Positions 54,401-62,883 of a DNA stretch of 64,000 nt are shown piece by piece. The stretch lies in assembly GCA_032207245.1 (NCBI GenBank), contig CM063506.1, positions 35,006,309-35,070,308 on the forward strand, given 5' to 3'. The notes below the pieces were generated by a model that was not told the DNA's origin, searched no databases, and saw only the letters and a program-made list of their open reading frames with translations. How positions within the stretch are numbered: the first letter of the stretch is position 1; every line of letters starts with the position of its first letter. The translations under genes were made by a program, and so were the position numbers. The stretch comes from Pardosa pseudoannulata (lineage: Eukaryota; Arthropoda; Arachnida; Araneae; Lycosidae).

Positions 54401-57400
54401 AATTAATTATAAATTAGTTAACACTAAACATACCATATAACGGGTCAAATGACCCATAAGGTTTATGTAATATATGTGATGGGAAATGAATTAAAAATTC
54501 TTATTCTTTGTGTTTGCAATACACAAAAATTGACAATATACAATTTTGTTTAATTATAATAAAGTTTATTTGTCTATTTCCTTCCAATATCATATTTCAT
54601 ACATTTATAATCAGAAAAAATAAAGTCTGGTCATTTGACTGGCTACGATAGAAATAAGTATGTATTAAGTGTTGGTATGTTTTAGTGTTAAATGTAAAAT
54701 TTTGACTATAGTAAATTGAAAACTTACTTGTTCTTCTGTTAAATGGATCATGGTTCTTGCATAAGGAATAACATCGGTATCTTCTATTTTCCATACTTGT
54801 TGACCACAAACATTCCCAACAATTGATTTTTTTGTAATAACTATTAAGTAAGGCCCTAAAATATATGGATACATTGATTAAAGTCAGGGTTGATAAAAAT
54901 CATAATTTTTTTTAAATTAAAAAAAAAATTGATTTTTTGATTTAAATTAGATTTCTTTTTATTTAAATCAGATTTTTTTTTATTTAAATAGCATTTTTGA
55001 AATTTAAATATATTTAAGTATAATATTTGATACAAGCAAATTAAATTGTTCAAGTTAGATGTCTAAATTAATTAATTCTTTTTTATATATAATAAAAAAT
55101 ACATATATCTAAAATAAATATATATAGTATATAAGAATAATTCATAAATCAGTAGAAAATAATTACTTGCAATATAGGGTTTTTTGCTTGTTTTAATTAT
55201 CTATATCATAATTTAAATAAATGATGCTTCATGTTTATTTATACATTTTACTCCTTCAACCATAGAATTATTAGAAAGATGATGGTAGACTAAGAGCTAA
55301 GTAATCACAATAATTTTTATTTATGAAAATTCGAGATAAATTCCAGAATTTTTTCCAGGTTCATAAAAATAAAATAAATAAGAGCAGGGGGGATAATACT
55401 TATTATATTTTTGGGTGCATTTGCTTTTATTTTTTAGAGGCACTTAATATTTAAAAAGTCAGGGCATTCTTTTCAAGGTATAATAACTAAATTTTTACTG
55501 TGGCAGTAATTTTTTAATACAAAAGAGAAAAACAACATTTTACTGAGAGATAAGAGATAGGGGAGAAGAAATGAATAGCAGTTAGGGTGCTATTTTAATA
55601 ATACAATGACAGGCAGGGTGCAGCAACCTCCTGAAACCATCTGGGAGCAACTCTGCATTGTCAATATTTTCTTATTGTGCTTATTACTAACAGCTTTGTT
55701 TTAAAAATCCAATCTTTAAAAATTGATTTAAATCAATGATTTAAAAAAAAAAAATCAACTGATTTAAATCAGGCTGATGTAAATCGCTCAACCCTGATTA
55801 AAGTCATAAATTTGAATATGAGGTAAACATGTTCCCAATTTAACATTTTGTTAAAATAATTTTATTAAATAAGTATAGGTGGTTAGAAAAGTTACAATGC
55901 AAAGTATTGCTTACTCTTCCCATTTTTGTTTTAAAATTTAAAGTAAAAACAGAGAATGGACTTACCTCCTATCAAACGAACAGTACCCATTATGCCCCAT
56001 ATTGACTGGCTAGTTGCACTAGGTGTAATTTGACCTTGGTTACCTAAATAAAGATTATTCATAAGATATTTAATTGATAAAATAAAAAGCAATGATTAAA
56101 ATTAATTCTACTCACGCTGGAGAGTAATTTCTTGTGAAGAACGATCAATAATTAATAATTCATCAAATTCTCCAACAGGTTCAATAAAAAATTTCTCTGG
56201 AGTAACATACCTGAAATTAAAAACTTTATGTGACAAAAGTATTCTTTCTATATGTTGTGTATTTTTACTAAAGGCAGGGTATCTGCCAAAATAAAATGTT
56301 TCAAATCCATGACTTTTCATGACTTTCCCTGATTTAGCAGATCATTTTCCATGACTTTAAAAAGCTTTCGTTAAAGTATATATGAATAAAACTTCTGATG
56401 TACATACAAATAAAATATATGCTTTTAGAGAAATTACAGGAATTTTATCATAAAAAAAAACTATAAACTTACTTTATAAGTGTTGATAAACTCATACATA
56501 AAAATAAATTGTTGTATCTACATACCTAAGCTTAATCATATAGCAATTTTTCAATCAAAATGTTTCCAATTTGAATTCAGGGTACTTTGGTATTATCCAG
56601 GTGACCATGAATAACAGCCAAATATAACTCTGTAATGTTTATATACAATATCCCTAGAGATAAACTTATATTTTGTGCAAAAATCTTAATTATTAAAAAT
56701 ATTAATTATTATATTAATAAAATTAAAAAAAAAACCAGAATAATATACATTTATCCACCCATTAAGCTTTCTTGCTTTGAGTTTTCTTGGTAAAAAATTT
56801 TTACTTGGTAATATGGTCAATAGGATAATATATAAAGAGCAAACTCAGTAACTTCAGCCAAATGACAAATAAATTTAGAATTAAACATTTCAATTCATTT
56901 TTTTTAATCGGTAGTTTAGCGGATCCATGACTTTTACTCATTTTACTTGAAAAATGAAGACTTTCCATGACTAAATTAATCCATTGTCTAAATCCACGAT
57001 TTTTCCTGAAACCATGTAAAGGGTGCAAATTCCCCTTTAAAAAGAAAAAATTGCACAAAATCTTTTTAACAACATTTATTAATAAGGAAAAGATATTTAC
57101 TCAGATGATGACTTACTATCAAATAGATTTACTTATCAATGCTTAAATAATCACCTTTTATTCTACACACAAAACTTCAATTTCTTAAAAATTTTTACTA
57201 ATATTTTCAAATAAAGTGTATGGAATCAAAGTTTAAATAGTTTACATATAGCATGATTTCTTGTTTAAATAAAAATCAATTACTTCTAAAGATATAGCTT
57301 ATTTAAGTCTGAAAAAAAATTAACCTGTACAATTTAACTTCTCAGAAGATCTATACACAGCGAAAGTGTTAAGTACTTTCTCAACTTTCAAATGCTCCGT

Positions 57401-58093
57401 ATTATTTTGTTTAAAATTATAATGATTTTGTGAATGCAATTTCTTAACATGAAACAAAGAAAAACAGGATCTAATGATAAATTAGTTTTAATTAAGTTAT
57501 CTATATGTGTAATACATAAAGAGTTAAAGGAAATTTTATTATTATGACGAAATAATGCTGAATGCATTATCGATTGCTCGTGAATACTAATGTCACAGGT
57601 ATATTTCCTTTACTTGATACTACATATATGCATATTCTTCACTAATGACAGTTTGAATTTTTATTACTATTTGGTCATTAATGAGAATTTAGAAGTATCA
57701 AATAATGCATTTATTTGAAAATAAAATGTTGAGTTAAAAGGAAACTGTAATGACCTTAGTTGGTTTAAGGAAATATCTTCTTTAAGGAAAACAGCGGCTG
57801 CATATTATATACAACTTATATAAAGTAATTTTAACGAATTTATACATTTAATATTTTTCAGGACAGAGTGAATAAACATAAAAAAGTACGAATGTGATTA
57901 AAAATATGAGAAAAGAATACAAGAAATGAAAACAGTAAAAATATTGATAATAATATAGATCTAAAAGTATTCAGGAAAACTCCTACAAGTAACGAACGTT
58001 AAAAAGTAAATAAAAAACCATGCATGCTTAATAATTTTTCATATTCATTGCAACTTACAGAATTAAATTTTCGTGCACCGCCCCAGGACGCAT
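30247..58093 (-). CDS. SACM1L: Sac1 phosphoinositide phosphatase (PI4P phosphatase), complete 19-exon gene
   Basis: Integral ER/Golgi lipid phosphatase that removes the 4-phosphate from phosphatidylinositol-4-phosphate, keeping ER PI4P low and driving lipid exchange at membrane contact sites (family knowledge). Seen here: 19 exons (58093-58059, 56210-56116, 56043-55966, 54855-54728, 49276-49127, 48931-48872, 46865-46832, 46728-46541, 44447-44364, 44279-44211, 44092-44013, 43080-42982, 42881-42743, 41926-41857, 39428-39356, 37564-37471, 37376-37275, 34917-34857, 30392-30247) join in frame with GT-AG borders into 1785 nt, i.e. 594 residues; human SACM1L has 587. The Sac domain holds [10 protein letters not shown] with the catalytic Cys389 and Arg395 of CX5R. 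Hydrophobic segments at about 527-544 and 553-570 form the C-terminal membrane anchor. The start is the first ATG giving the VTPEKF N-terminus. The C-terminus (PPLKYE) lacks the dilysine signal known from vertebrate Sac1. Orthology is very secure. Confidence 0.96.
31285..33985 (-). mobile_element. Helitron C in SACM1L intron 18 (long non-autonomous)
   Basis: Minus-strand 3' end is CTAG|T at 31288-31285, preceded by hairpin CCCAGACCGAAGGCTGGG (31316-31299). Segments at 33595-33865 (ATGACGTCA...GCTAGAAA, TAACCGGGGAAAA, CTCGAAAATGGGGGAAGG) match the inverted complement of Helitrons A and B. That motif block is present twice. The 5' end dissolves into a (TA)n/(TG)n tract, so its exact position is uncertain. 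No open frames. Confidence 0.72.
33950..34031. repeat. (CAGA)n, (TA)n and (TG)n microsatellites
   Basis: ACAGACAGACAGACAGAC at 33955-33970, TA repeat 33986-34006 and TG repeat 34007-34031. Confidence 0.95.
34857..34917 (-). CDS. SACM1L: SACM1L exon 18, first membrane segment
   Basis: Residues 527-546, [20 protein letters not shown], a hydrophobic segment aligned with human LPIIMVVAFSMCIICLLM. Confidence 0.94.
36731..37190. repeat. Possible hAT-like repeat hosting SINE H
   Basis: The part after the SINE (36960-37080: GAATACAAGGACAATTCATAGCACATTTTGA) resembles 37980-38045 (AAATACAAAGACATATCTTAGCACATTTTGA), so both are copies of one interspersed family. Ends are poorly defined. Confidence 0.45.
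36773..36949 (-). mobile_element. tRNA-derived SINE, copy H, in intron 17, with 9-bp TSD
   Basis: Diverged family member in minus orientation, flanked by CACCCAGTT at 36762-36770 and 36950-36958. It contains an internal duplication of GATGTTCATAGCTCCA-like sequence. Confidence 0.78.
37275..37376 (-). CDS. SACM1L: SACM1L exon 17
   Basis: Residues 493-526, [17 protein letters not shown], matching human [14 protein letters not shown]. After this the sequence diverges into a charged linker before the membrane segment. Confidence 0.96.
37471..37564 (-). CDS. SACM1L: SACM1L exon 16
   Basis: Residues 461-492, [20 protein letters not shown] and NNFSDGFRQ, matching human [24 protein letters not shown]. 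Confidence 0.97.
37596..37628. repeat. (TA)n microsatellite, intron 15
   Basis: Pure TA dinucleotides about 30 bp above exon 16. Confidence 0.95.
37920..38130. repeat. Second copy of the intron 15/17 interspersed repeat
   Basis: Begins CAACGTTTCTCAAACC, a typical hAT-like end, and shares the TAGCACATTTTGA block with 36990-37050. Truncated. Confidence 0.45.
38511..38685 (-). mobile_element. tRNA-derived SINE, copy I, in intron 15
   Basis: Family body and head, diverged (B-box region reads GGGATTTAAACTT on the plus strand). Confidence 0.78.
39356..39428 (-). CDS. SACM1L: SACM1L exon 15
   Basis: Residues 437-460, [19 protein letters not shown] then KTDFT, the conserved [24 protein letters not shown] signature. 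Confidence 0.97.
39475..39507. repeat. Poly(T) tract near exon 15 acceptor
   Basis: About 28 consecutive T (plus strand), i.e. poly(A) in the SACM1L transcript, about 50 bp upstream of exon 15. Confidence 0.9.
39829..39977 (-). mobile_element. tRNA-derived SINE, copy J, in intron 14
   Basis: Starts GGTTGGTTGGTTTGGAGCAC on the plus strand, the family 3' end, and includes the B-box region GGGATTCCAACCC. Confidence 0.78.
41204..41375 (-). mobile_element. tRNA-derived SINE, copy K, in intron 14
   Basis: Diverged family member: AATGCTACAATCTACT...TACTGCTTAAAGGTGATTC...AGGATTTGAATCC B-box region. Confidence 0.76.
41857..41926 (-). CDS. SACM1L: SACM1L exon 14
   Basis: Residues 414-436, [20 protein letters not shown], matching human [20 protein letters not shown]. 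Confidence 0.96.
42743..42881 (-). CDS. SACM1L: SACM1L exon 13, catalytic CX5R motif
   Basis: Residues 367-413, with [20 protein letters not shown]. Cys389 is the expected nucleophile and Arg395 the phosphate-binding residue; the position matches the human catalytic Cys389. Confidence 0.98.
42982..43080 (-). CDS. SACM1L: SACM1L exon 12
   Basis: Residues 334-366, with [20 protein letters not shown], matching the family motif [19 protein letters not shown] just before the catalytic exon. Confidence 0.97.
43312..43339. repeat. (TA)n microsatellite
   Basis: TA run on the left side of the interspersed repeat. Confidence 0.95.
43378..43660 (+). mobile_element. ~300-bp interspersed repeat, copy 2, in intron 11
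   Basis: Same family and orientation as 17054-17352, again bounded by (TA)n tracts (43312-43339 and 43661-43698). The short reading frame over it on the minus strand is not a gene. Confidence 0.75.
43661..43698. repeat. (TA)n microsatellite
   Basis: TA run on the right side of the interspersed repeat. Confidence 0.95.
44013..44092 (-). CDS. SACM1L: SACM1L exon 11
   Basis: Residues 308-333, [20 protein letters not shown], corresponding to human NQKGSEKPLEQTFATMV. Ends in phase 2 (AA|G). Confidence 0.94.
44211..44279 (-). CDS. SACM1L: SACM1L exon 10
   Basis: Residues 285-307, [20 protein letters not shown], matching human GFQRHFDSQVIIYGKQVI. 84-bp intron above it. Confidence 0.96.
44364..44447 (-). 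CDS. SACM1L: SACM1L exon 9
   Basis: Residues 257-284, [19 protein letters not shown], the family motif TRGSIPxxWxQxPNLxYKP. Confidence 0.97.
44538..44604. repeat. (CA)n-(TA)n microsatellite, intron 8
   Basis: CA repeat to 44580 followed by TA repeat. Confidence 0.95.
45407..45468. repeat. (TA)n microsatellite, intron 8
   Basis: About 31 TA units directly next to the left end of the pogo-like element. Confidence 0.95.
45467..45991. mobile_element. pogo/Tigger-like element in SACM1L intron 8
   Basis: Right end reads CTTTTTAAGTTGGTTCCACTG before TA (45992-45993), i.e. a CAGTGGAACC terminus. The left end GTGGGGACCTACCAAAAAG after the TA repeat is a diverged counterpart. The frame 45642-45887 inside has no recognised domain. 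Confidence 0.55.
45992..46200. other. Unassigned open stretch in intron 8
   Basis: A 62-codon plus-strand frame (46008-46196) of fairly protein-like composition (e.g. [19 protein letters not shown]), unrelated to Sac1. Possibly a decayed coding fragment; I recognise no family. Confidence 0.25.
46541..46728 (-). CDS. SACM1L: SACM1L exon 8
   Basis: Residues 194-256, with [20 protein letters not shown] and [10 protein letters not shown], diagnostic Sac-domain motifs. This is the longest coding exon. Confidence 0.97.
46832..46865 (-). CDS. SACM1L: SACM1L exon 7 (34-bp small exon)
   Basis: Residues 183-193, [11 protein letters not shown]. Only 34 bp, found by asking what must join exons 6 and 8. 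Acceptor TTTAG and donor GTATCC fit, and the phase is right: the trailing T plus TT of exon 8 makes the Phe of HGFIT, as in human Sac1 (LPVLHGFIT). Confidence 0.9.
48872..48931 (-). CDS. SACM1L: SACM1L exon 6
   Basis: Residues 163-182, [20 protein letters not shown], matching the family motif RFVWNGHLLREL. Donor is GTTTGT rather than GTAAGT, a weaker site. Confidence 0.95.
49127..49276 (-). CDS. SACM1L: SACM1L exon 5
   Basis: Residues 113-162, containing [16 protein letters not shown], matching the family motif FYFSxxYDLTHxLQR. Follows the longest intron (5.45 kb). In phase 0 at both ends. Confidence 0.96.
50995..51080. repeat. CpG-rich block inside element D
   Basis: TTAACACGTTCGCTGCC... 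to CGACGCACTAACGTGG has inverted ACGTT/AACGT motifs and a TTAA at its edge, reminiscent of a piggyBac-type end. Only one side is seen. Confidence 0.25.
51327..51541 (-). mobile_element. Second tRNA-derived SINE type with (TAA)n tail
   Basis: Minus strand: TGACGCGCTAAGG (A-box-like), GGGTTCGAACCCCGG (B-box, around 51450-51436), body, and a TAATAATAA tail at 51345-51327. The sequence CCAATCGATTCCTCGTG occurs twice (about 51362 and 51509). A separate family from copies A-K, nested in element D. Confidence 0.75.
53344..53371. repeat. Poly(A) tract, intron 4
   Basis: About 25 A residues; possibly a retroelement tail on the plus strand. Confidence 0.8.
54728..54855 (-). CDS. SACM1L: SACM1L exon 4
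   Basis: Residues 70-112, [15 protein letters not shown] to MIHLTEEQ, the highly conserved LIVITK stretch of Sac domains. Its acceptor lies 27 bp from the hAT element at 54885-55796. Confidence 0.96.
54885..55796. mobile_element. hAT-type element in SACM1L intron 3, TSD ATTAAAGT
   Basis: 912 bp, ends CAGGGTTGATAAAAATCA and ...CAACCCTG, with GATTTAAATCA subterminal repeats like the element at 5227-6063. Perfect 8-bp duplication ATTAAAGT at 54877-54884 and 55797-55804. No transposase. Confidence 0.93.
55966..56043 (-). CDS. SACM1L: SACM1L exon 3
   Basis: Residues 44-69, including [14 protein letters not shown], which matches the human SACM1L motif PIFGILGTIHLVAG. Donor GTAAGT. Confidence 0.95.
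56116..56210 (-). CDS. SACM1L: SACM1L exon 2
   Basis: Residues 12-43, starting [11 protein letters not shown], the conserved N-terminal strand of the Sac domain. Acceptor TTTCAG, donor GTGAGT; intron 2 below it is only 72 bp. Confidence 0.95.
56275..57015. mobile_element. Probable MITE in intron 1 with TCCATGACTTT motifs
   Basis: Left CAGGGTATCTGCCAAAAT followed by TCCATGACTTTTCATGACTT; right side GACTTTCCATGACTAAAT and ...AAGGGTGCAAATTCCCC. The repeated CATGACTTT motifs at both ends are typical of decayed DNA transposons. Boundaries approximate. Confidence 0.45.
58059..58093 (-). CDS. SACM1L: SACM1L exon 1 (start codon)
   Basis: Codes residues 1-11 and two bases of codon 12. ATG at 58093-58091 has A at -3. 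It ends at donor GTAAGTT. A tiny upstream ORF (ATG CAA GAG TAG, 58124-58113, out of frame) precedes it if transcription starts further upstream. Confidence 0.85.
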
Positions 58094-58409
58094 TTTATAA
58101 AATTTAATTTAGCTACTCTTGCATAGAGAGAAAAATAAACACTACACGATGGACAATGTTTGCAGTTTGCTTTGCACCGGTGGAGTAAAAGTTGAAGGGG
58201 TACTGGGAGGGGCCATTTAAATCCCAAGAAATTAAATAAAACTGAAATATTTATTGAACATATAAATATACTAAAAATTCTAAAAATAATCTCTCATAAT
58301 TAGTAAGACTTCTAAGTGTCATCAAATTATATTTCTCTTGTTAAATATTTAAATACATTCATGTGTGTTGTAACTCTAACCACAATATTATTTGTTTGGA
58401 TCCTGAAAC
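58094..58409. promoter_or_regulatory. Putative bidirectional promoter between SACM1L and CCNDBP1
   Basis: 316 bp separate the two start codons. The stretch contains a relatively GC-rich block with a GC-box-like GGGAGGGGCC near 58207-58216, unlike the AT-rich surroundings, and no clear TATA box. A head-to-head pair at this distance usually shares a promoter; that is inference, and both 5' UTRs must fit inside. Confidence 0.6.
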
Positions 58410-58500
58410 ATGGCGACTTCGGATAGAGAATTTATCGGAGTGAGAAATGTTTTAACCAAATTGGAAGGAAATTTAGAAATTGCTTATAGACAAATATCAG
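58410..58500 (+). CDS. CCNDBP1: CCNDBP1 exon 1
   Basis: MATSDREFIGVRNVLTKLEG onward, 30 codons plus one base; donor GTATGT. The N-terminus is poorly conserved in the family, so the start rests on the Kozak context and on correct phase with exon 2. Confidence 0.8.
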
Positions 58501-60322
58501 GTATGTTATAAACCTCGAAGTTCGTAAAATGAATGTTGATGATGTTATTCTCTACTGAAAATGCTTTGCGACAAACTTCATATTTGTTGAAGTGCATGTT
58601 TATTATTTTAACATAGATTGTGACTACTATTAACTTATCATTTTTAGACGAGTTATTAATATTATATATTTTCAATTTACGAAAGCAAATATGTTCAAGT
58701 TCATTTTATAATTATGATATATAATTTACAATTTTACAGTAGTACAATTTCTCAGTTCCAGATTACATAATTGTTCATAGTTTATAAATTAATGTAGTGT
58801 GTAATGTTTTTTAATAAATTATTTTTTAATTTGTTCATTATCTGACGTTTGGTATTTTGCAGAAGATCCACCAACACTGGATGGAAGTGCATTTAACAAA
58901 GAAACCTTTTGGAAAAACTTCAGTAAGCAAGTTTACTTATTTTGTCTTCTTACCATATGTGAATTTATTTTGGGGCTCAGTTGTGTGTGAATGAGGTGTA
59001 ATTTACTGATGTAAGATAATAACTGTTGTCACAATGCATTATGTACATTTTATTGCTAACTTGTCAATTCACATATCATACTCGAGAATCCCCAGAAACA
59101 TTGTTCATTACAAGGATTGGGTGGTCTTTTATTAAACTTGTGGAAGTCTACACACTTTAATCAAACATATCTAGTTTGAAAATCTGAAATTATCGAGGGC
59201 TGCCAGTATCTTTTTTTTAAAGTGCACCTACTCCCTGTCCCCTTGACTACGACATTGAAACAAGAAATCTGTTGCTCCTTTTTCGGTGGTGTGTATTTAT
59301 TCCTGAAAACAGGTTTTGAAAAAGTCAATAAGCATACGGTTATTTGAATACCTATACTTGCTTTAATAAATGTGTAAAACCTAAAACATTTAGAGGGGCA
59401 GAACTACAAGTTCGAATACTTATACTGGCTTTAAAAAGGTTCCAAGAAAGTACAGTAACCGTAATTAGAATAAGTCTTAAGCACATTAATAAAAACAAAT
59501 TAACTTCAACATTCATTAAAATTTCAAATCAAAAACATAAAACCCTAAAAATCTGGAGGGTCAAGACTACAAGTTCGAATATTTATACTTGCTTTAAAAA
59601 TGTCTCAAGAAAGAACAATAACTGTAATTATATTAAGTCTTAAGCACACTAATAAAAACAGAATAATTTCAATGATTATTAAAATATAAAAAATTTAATG
59701 TATGAATAAAATATAATAATGTATGAATACAATTGGAGGGACAAAACTACAAGTTCGAGTACCTATACTTGCTTTAAAAATGTTCCAGGATAGGAGGATA
59801 ACCGTAATTACAATAAGTCTTAAGCACACTAATAAAAACAGATTAACTTCAACATTTATTAAAATATCAAATAAAAAATTTTATATATGAATAAAACCCT
59901 AAAAATCTGGAGGGGCAAAATTATAAATTTGCCCCTCCTCTAAAAATTCTGGGGAAGCAATTGCCCCTCCCAAATTATGCCCATGCTGTACCATATTGCA
60001 CCTGGGACATCATAGACCCCTTTGCCCTTCTCTAGTTTTGCCACTGTGTGATCACTGATATCCAATGCTCTGGTATATTTTTACTTGTTTTCAAAAATAG
60101 TAACTTAAGCAAACATCCATTTTTGGTAATTAAATTTGATTTTAAATACTAAGTTTTTTATCACACCAGAGATGCTAAGTAATATATTTTTGAGCAGGCA
60201 TCAACTCAAAATTATTCTGTGTAACTTTTGGGCAATTTTTTAGACATAAATACTAAATTAACATAAAATGCGCTCAAGATTAAACATAAAAATCTGAACT
60301 AAATATGTAATATCTTGTTTCA

Positions 60323-60400
<78 letters not shown>

Positions 60401-62708
60401 ATAATTTTTAAATTGGAAAAATAATCTTGATTAAATATATACATATGTTGTTAAAAAATGTAATAAATATCTTAAATATATATTATTTGTAATAACATAT
60501 TGTTTGAAAGGCTAGTTTTTAAATTGAGAAAATATTCTTTATTAAATAAAAGTATCATGATTAAATGTATACATACCTTGCTTGAAAATCACTGAATGTT
60601 ACCTTTGTTTTTAATATTTTTTTTTTTTTAGTTTTGATGTCTTTAAAAAATAATATAAATAGTTTAAATAATTTAAAAGATCAAATAATTTAAAAAAATT
60701 ATATTTACCTTTAATATTTTTAAAAAGTTTTCATTAAAATCAAGTGTAGAGAGTTTACAATTGGACCTACATTGAAATTGCTAACTTCTCTCACCCAATT
60801 TTCTTCAAAATTTCTAAAAATGTATTTAAAATATCCCTATTTTTCTTTGTGACTTTTTAAACATATAGACATCTATGTAAAATTAAAAATCTTCCTGTTT
60901 ATTGTACATGTGCATTGTAGTTTTAACATACCTTCAGGTACTTTTGATCATATCTGTGTGACATCCTGTTTCAGGTTAAGCACAATTCACACTGTTTCAC
61001 TTAGAGTTGGATTCTATCCTTCTGAACCTGTTAATATTTCAATTGTTAAATGCTTCCCATTGACCAGTGATTATTTGCAATGTTGGCTGATTTAAATCAG
61101 CTTGATATAAATGATAATATAAATTACTTGATTAAAAAAATCATTGATTCAAATCAAAAAATTTTTAATCAAAATTTTATAATCAAAAACTTACAAAATG
61201 GGGAGAACCCCATTTTGTGAGTCTTTTAAGCATGATTGTTTTATTGATACGCAAAGGAAGCTAGCAACACTATTAGAGTTCACAGTAACTCATAACTTTT
61301 ATATTGTGGAAAATTAAAAAAATATGAACTATTAGTAAAAATGGAAAGGTATAAAATAAATCTTATTTCACTTATTTAATACATAATTTCTCGTATGTAA
61401 ATAATATTGCACATTAAAATTATGAAAATAAATAGAATAACAAAAGTTTAATCAAATATGTGATTAAACATATTTGATTTTAGCTTAAATAATATCATCA
61501 TCTGTAATGTTTAATTTATATAAAAAAATAAATAGAAAATAAAAGTAAGTAAATAAAAATAAAAAATAAAATATCCAATGAAAGTTTAAAATGTATTTAA
61601 ATGAAAATCTAATTGATATTTTTAAAATTGGAATTTTTACCAACCCTGATTAGCTGGCTTATCAATTACCCTAATATATAAACTTCATGGGTTTTCCTTC
61701 TCAACCCATCTGACCTTACAGCTGCCATGAATACTGTATATTGATATTTGACAACAGAAAGTCATATAGATGGTATTTATAGAATTATTTCTGGAATACT
61801 TTTTATTTATTCTATTAGTCTCTGATTTCATCATAATTTTATCATATGCTGTCATATTCTATAGTATAACTAGTTCTTGTTCAGTATGGTATACTTTCAT
61901 AAATAAATCATTTGTTTGGGTTAAAAAAGTTTTTGCCCATTTGTTGTACTTCTATCTTTATTGTTCAACTATATTAGTCTTCATAATATTATATATTAAT
62001 CTAATCATCCTAATATTTGTGTGTATAATTTATTGTATAATAGCAAAAGGGTTTTTTAAAAGATTAAAAAAATAAACAGTGTAGCAAGCATTACAACAAT
62101 ATGTTCAACATGGCTAGAGTGATTGGTAGTCAGTAAAAAGAATAGAATGAGCCATTAGATTATGTTTTAGGAATAGAAAACAGCATTTCAAGTTGCATGT
62201 AGTTTTGTGTATATGTATTTTATGAAAATATGTTCTTAAAGATTAATTCTATTTGCAATAATTTTAGTATATTTTAAATTATCTTTCTTTACATATATAC
62301 TTATTTGTAAGTAATTATCTAACATCAGACGATTTTTTTAAAAAATTTTATTTACACTTTTGCAGTTTGACAGTAATTTTTAAATAAATGTGCAAAAGTA
62401 CTTTTTATTTATCAGTATTAAGAAATATTATTTTATAAATTTATATGTTTAGCAATGTTTAAATATACAATTAGCTTTTTTGTTATAATAGCTTTGTGTT
62501 AATTTTTTCATGAACAAAAATTCCTTACCTAAGTTTTTTTTATTAGTTGCTGCTACAAAGCTTATTTCTCATGAAGCTACAAAATTTTGTATGATGTTTA
62601 GCAAACCCCCTTTACCATCTCAAGAAGAATGTCAGAAACTTGCAGATAAAATAGAGAGCACTTGCTTTTCCTTCATAGCTGTTTTTTTCACATTACCAAA
62701 ATCTAAAG
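58410..62708 (+). CDS. CCNDBP1: Cyclin-D1-binding protein 1 (GCIP family), 5' part, runs off the window
   Basis: GCIP/CCNDBP1 proteins are acidic helical regulators that bind cyclin D and bHLH factors and dampen proliferation and transcription (family knowledge). Three exons are visible: 58410-58500, 58863-58922 and 62547-62708, with GT-AG borders and consistent phases (1, 1, 1), giving the first 104 codons. ATG is in context AAACATGG. Exons 2-3 join as FNKETFWKNF then IAATKLISHEATKF, PPLPSQEECQKL and FIAVFFTLPKSKG, aligning without gaps with human FNREMFWRRL...EATTL...LPLPSPQE...FIAVYYLLPKDQG. The remaining exons (about 250 residues in human) are not in this window. Divergent from SACM1L, 316 bp between start codons. 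Confidence 0.9.
58863..58922 (+). CDS. CCNDBP1: CCNDBP1 exon 2
   Basis: EDPPTLDGSAFNKETFWKNF; acceptor TTTTGCAG, donor GTAAGC. The FNxExFW motif is typical of the GCIP family. Confidence 0.88.
59340..59940 (+). repeat. ~165-180-bp tandem repeat, about three units, in CCNDBP1 intron 2
   Basis: TATACTTGCTTTAAAAATG-type anchors at 59421, 59584 and 59764 (plus a partial one at 59353), each followed by AATAAGTCTTAAGCACA and by GGAGGGxCAAxACTACAAG. The array ends in the palindrome at 59909-59938. Confidence 0.85.
59909..59938. repeat. Perfect 11-bp inverted repeat
   Basis: GGAGGGGCAAA ... TTTGCCCCTCC with an 8-nt spacer, at the end of the tandem repeat. Confidence 0.9.
60325..60392. repeat. (TA)n microsatellite
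   Basis: About 34 TA units in CCNDBP1 intron 2. Confidence 0.95.
61078..61648. mobile_element. hAT-type element in CCNDBP1 intron 2
   Basis: 571 bp, right end ACCAACCCTG, left end CAATGTTGGC, with GATTTAAATCA subterminal repeats of the same family as 5227-6063 and 54885-55796. Flanking octamers ATTATTTG (61070-61077) and ATTAGCTG (61649-61656) agree at 6 of 8 positions, as expected for an old target duplication. Confidence 0.75.
62547..62708 (+). CDS. CCNDBP1: CCNDBP1 exon 3
   Basis: Starts after acceptor TTTTTATTAG and codes AATKLISHEATKFCMMFSKP through FFTLPKSKG; donor GTATTC. This is the most conserved block of the N-terminal GCIP domain. An apparent ATG at 62510 upstream of the acceptor is intronic. 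Confidence 0.92.
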
Positions 62709-62828
62709 GTATTCCTTTTTTTTGTGAATATTTTATCTATGCATTTATATTTTCTTGAGGAAATCTGTACCTTATTCAGCGTATATTGTTTTTCAATGGG
62801 AAATGATTGATGCAGGAAATGGATGTAG

Positions 62829-62882
62829 AATTACATATATATATACATATATGTCTATATATATATATATATATATATATAC
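62829..62882. repeat. (TA)n microsatellite with imperfect left part
   Basis: TA-rich tract directly left of the pogo-like MITE. Confidence 0.9.
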
Positions 62883-62883
62883 A

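Noticed and set aside
58484..58675. 63-codon minus-strand frame overlapping CCNDBP1 exon 1
   Set aside because: Antisense to an established exon and intron; no recognisable content.
61770..62075. 101-codon hydrophobic plus-strand frame (FLFILLVSDFIIIL...)
   Set aside because: Inside CCNDBP1 intron 2; low-complexity AT-rich DNA yields Phe/Ile/Leu frames by chance and no family is recognisable.
62510..62758. 82-codon frame starting MNKNSLPKFFLL
   Set aside because: The start and end are intronic; only 62547-62708 is CCNDBP1 exon 3.
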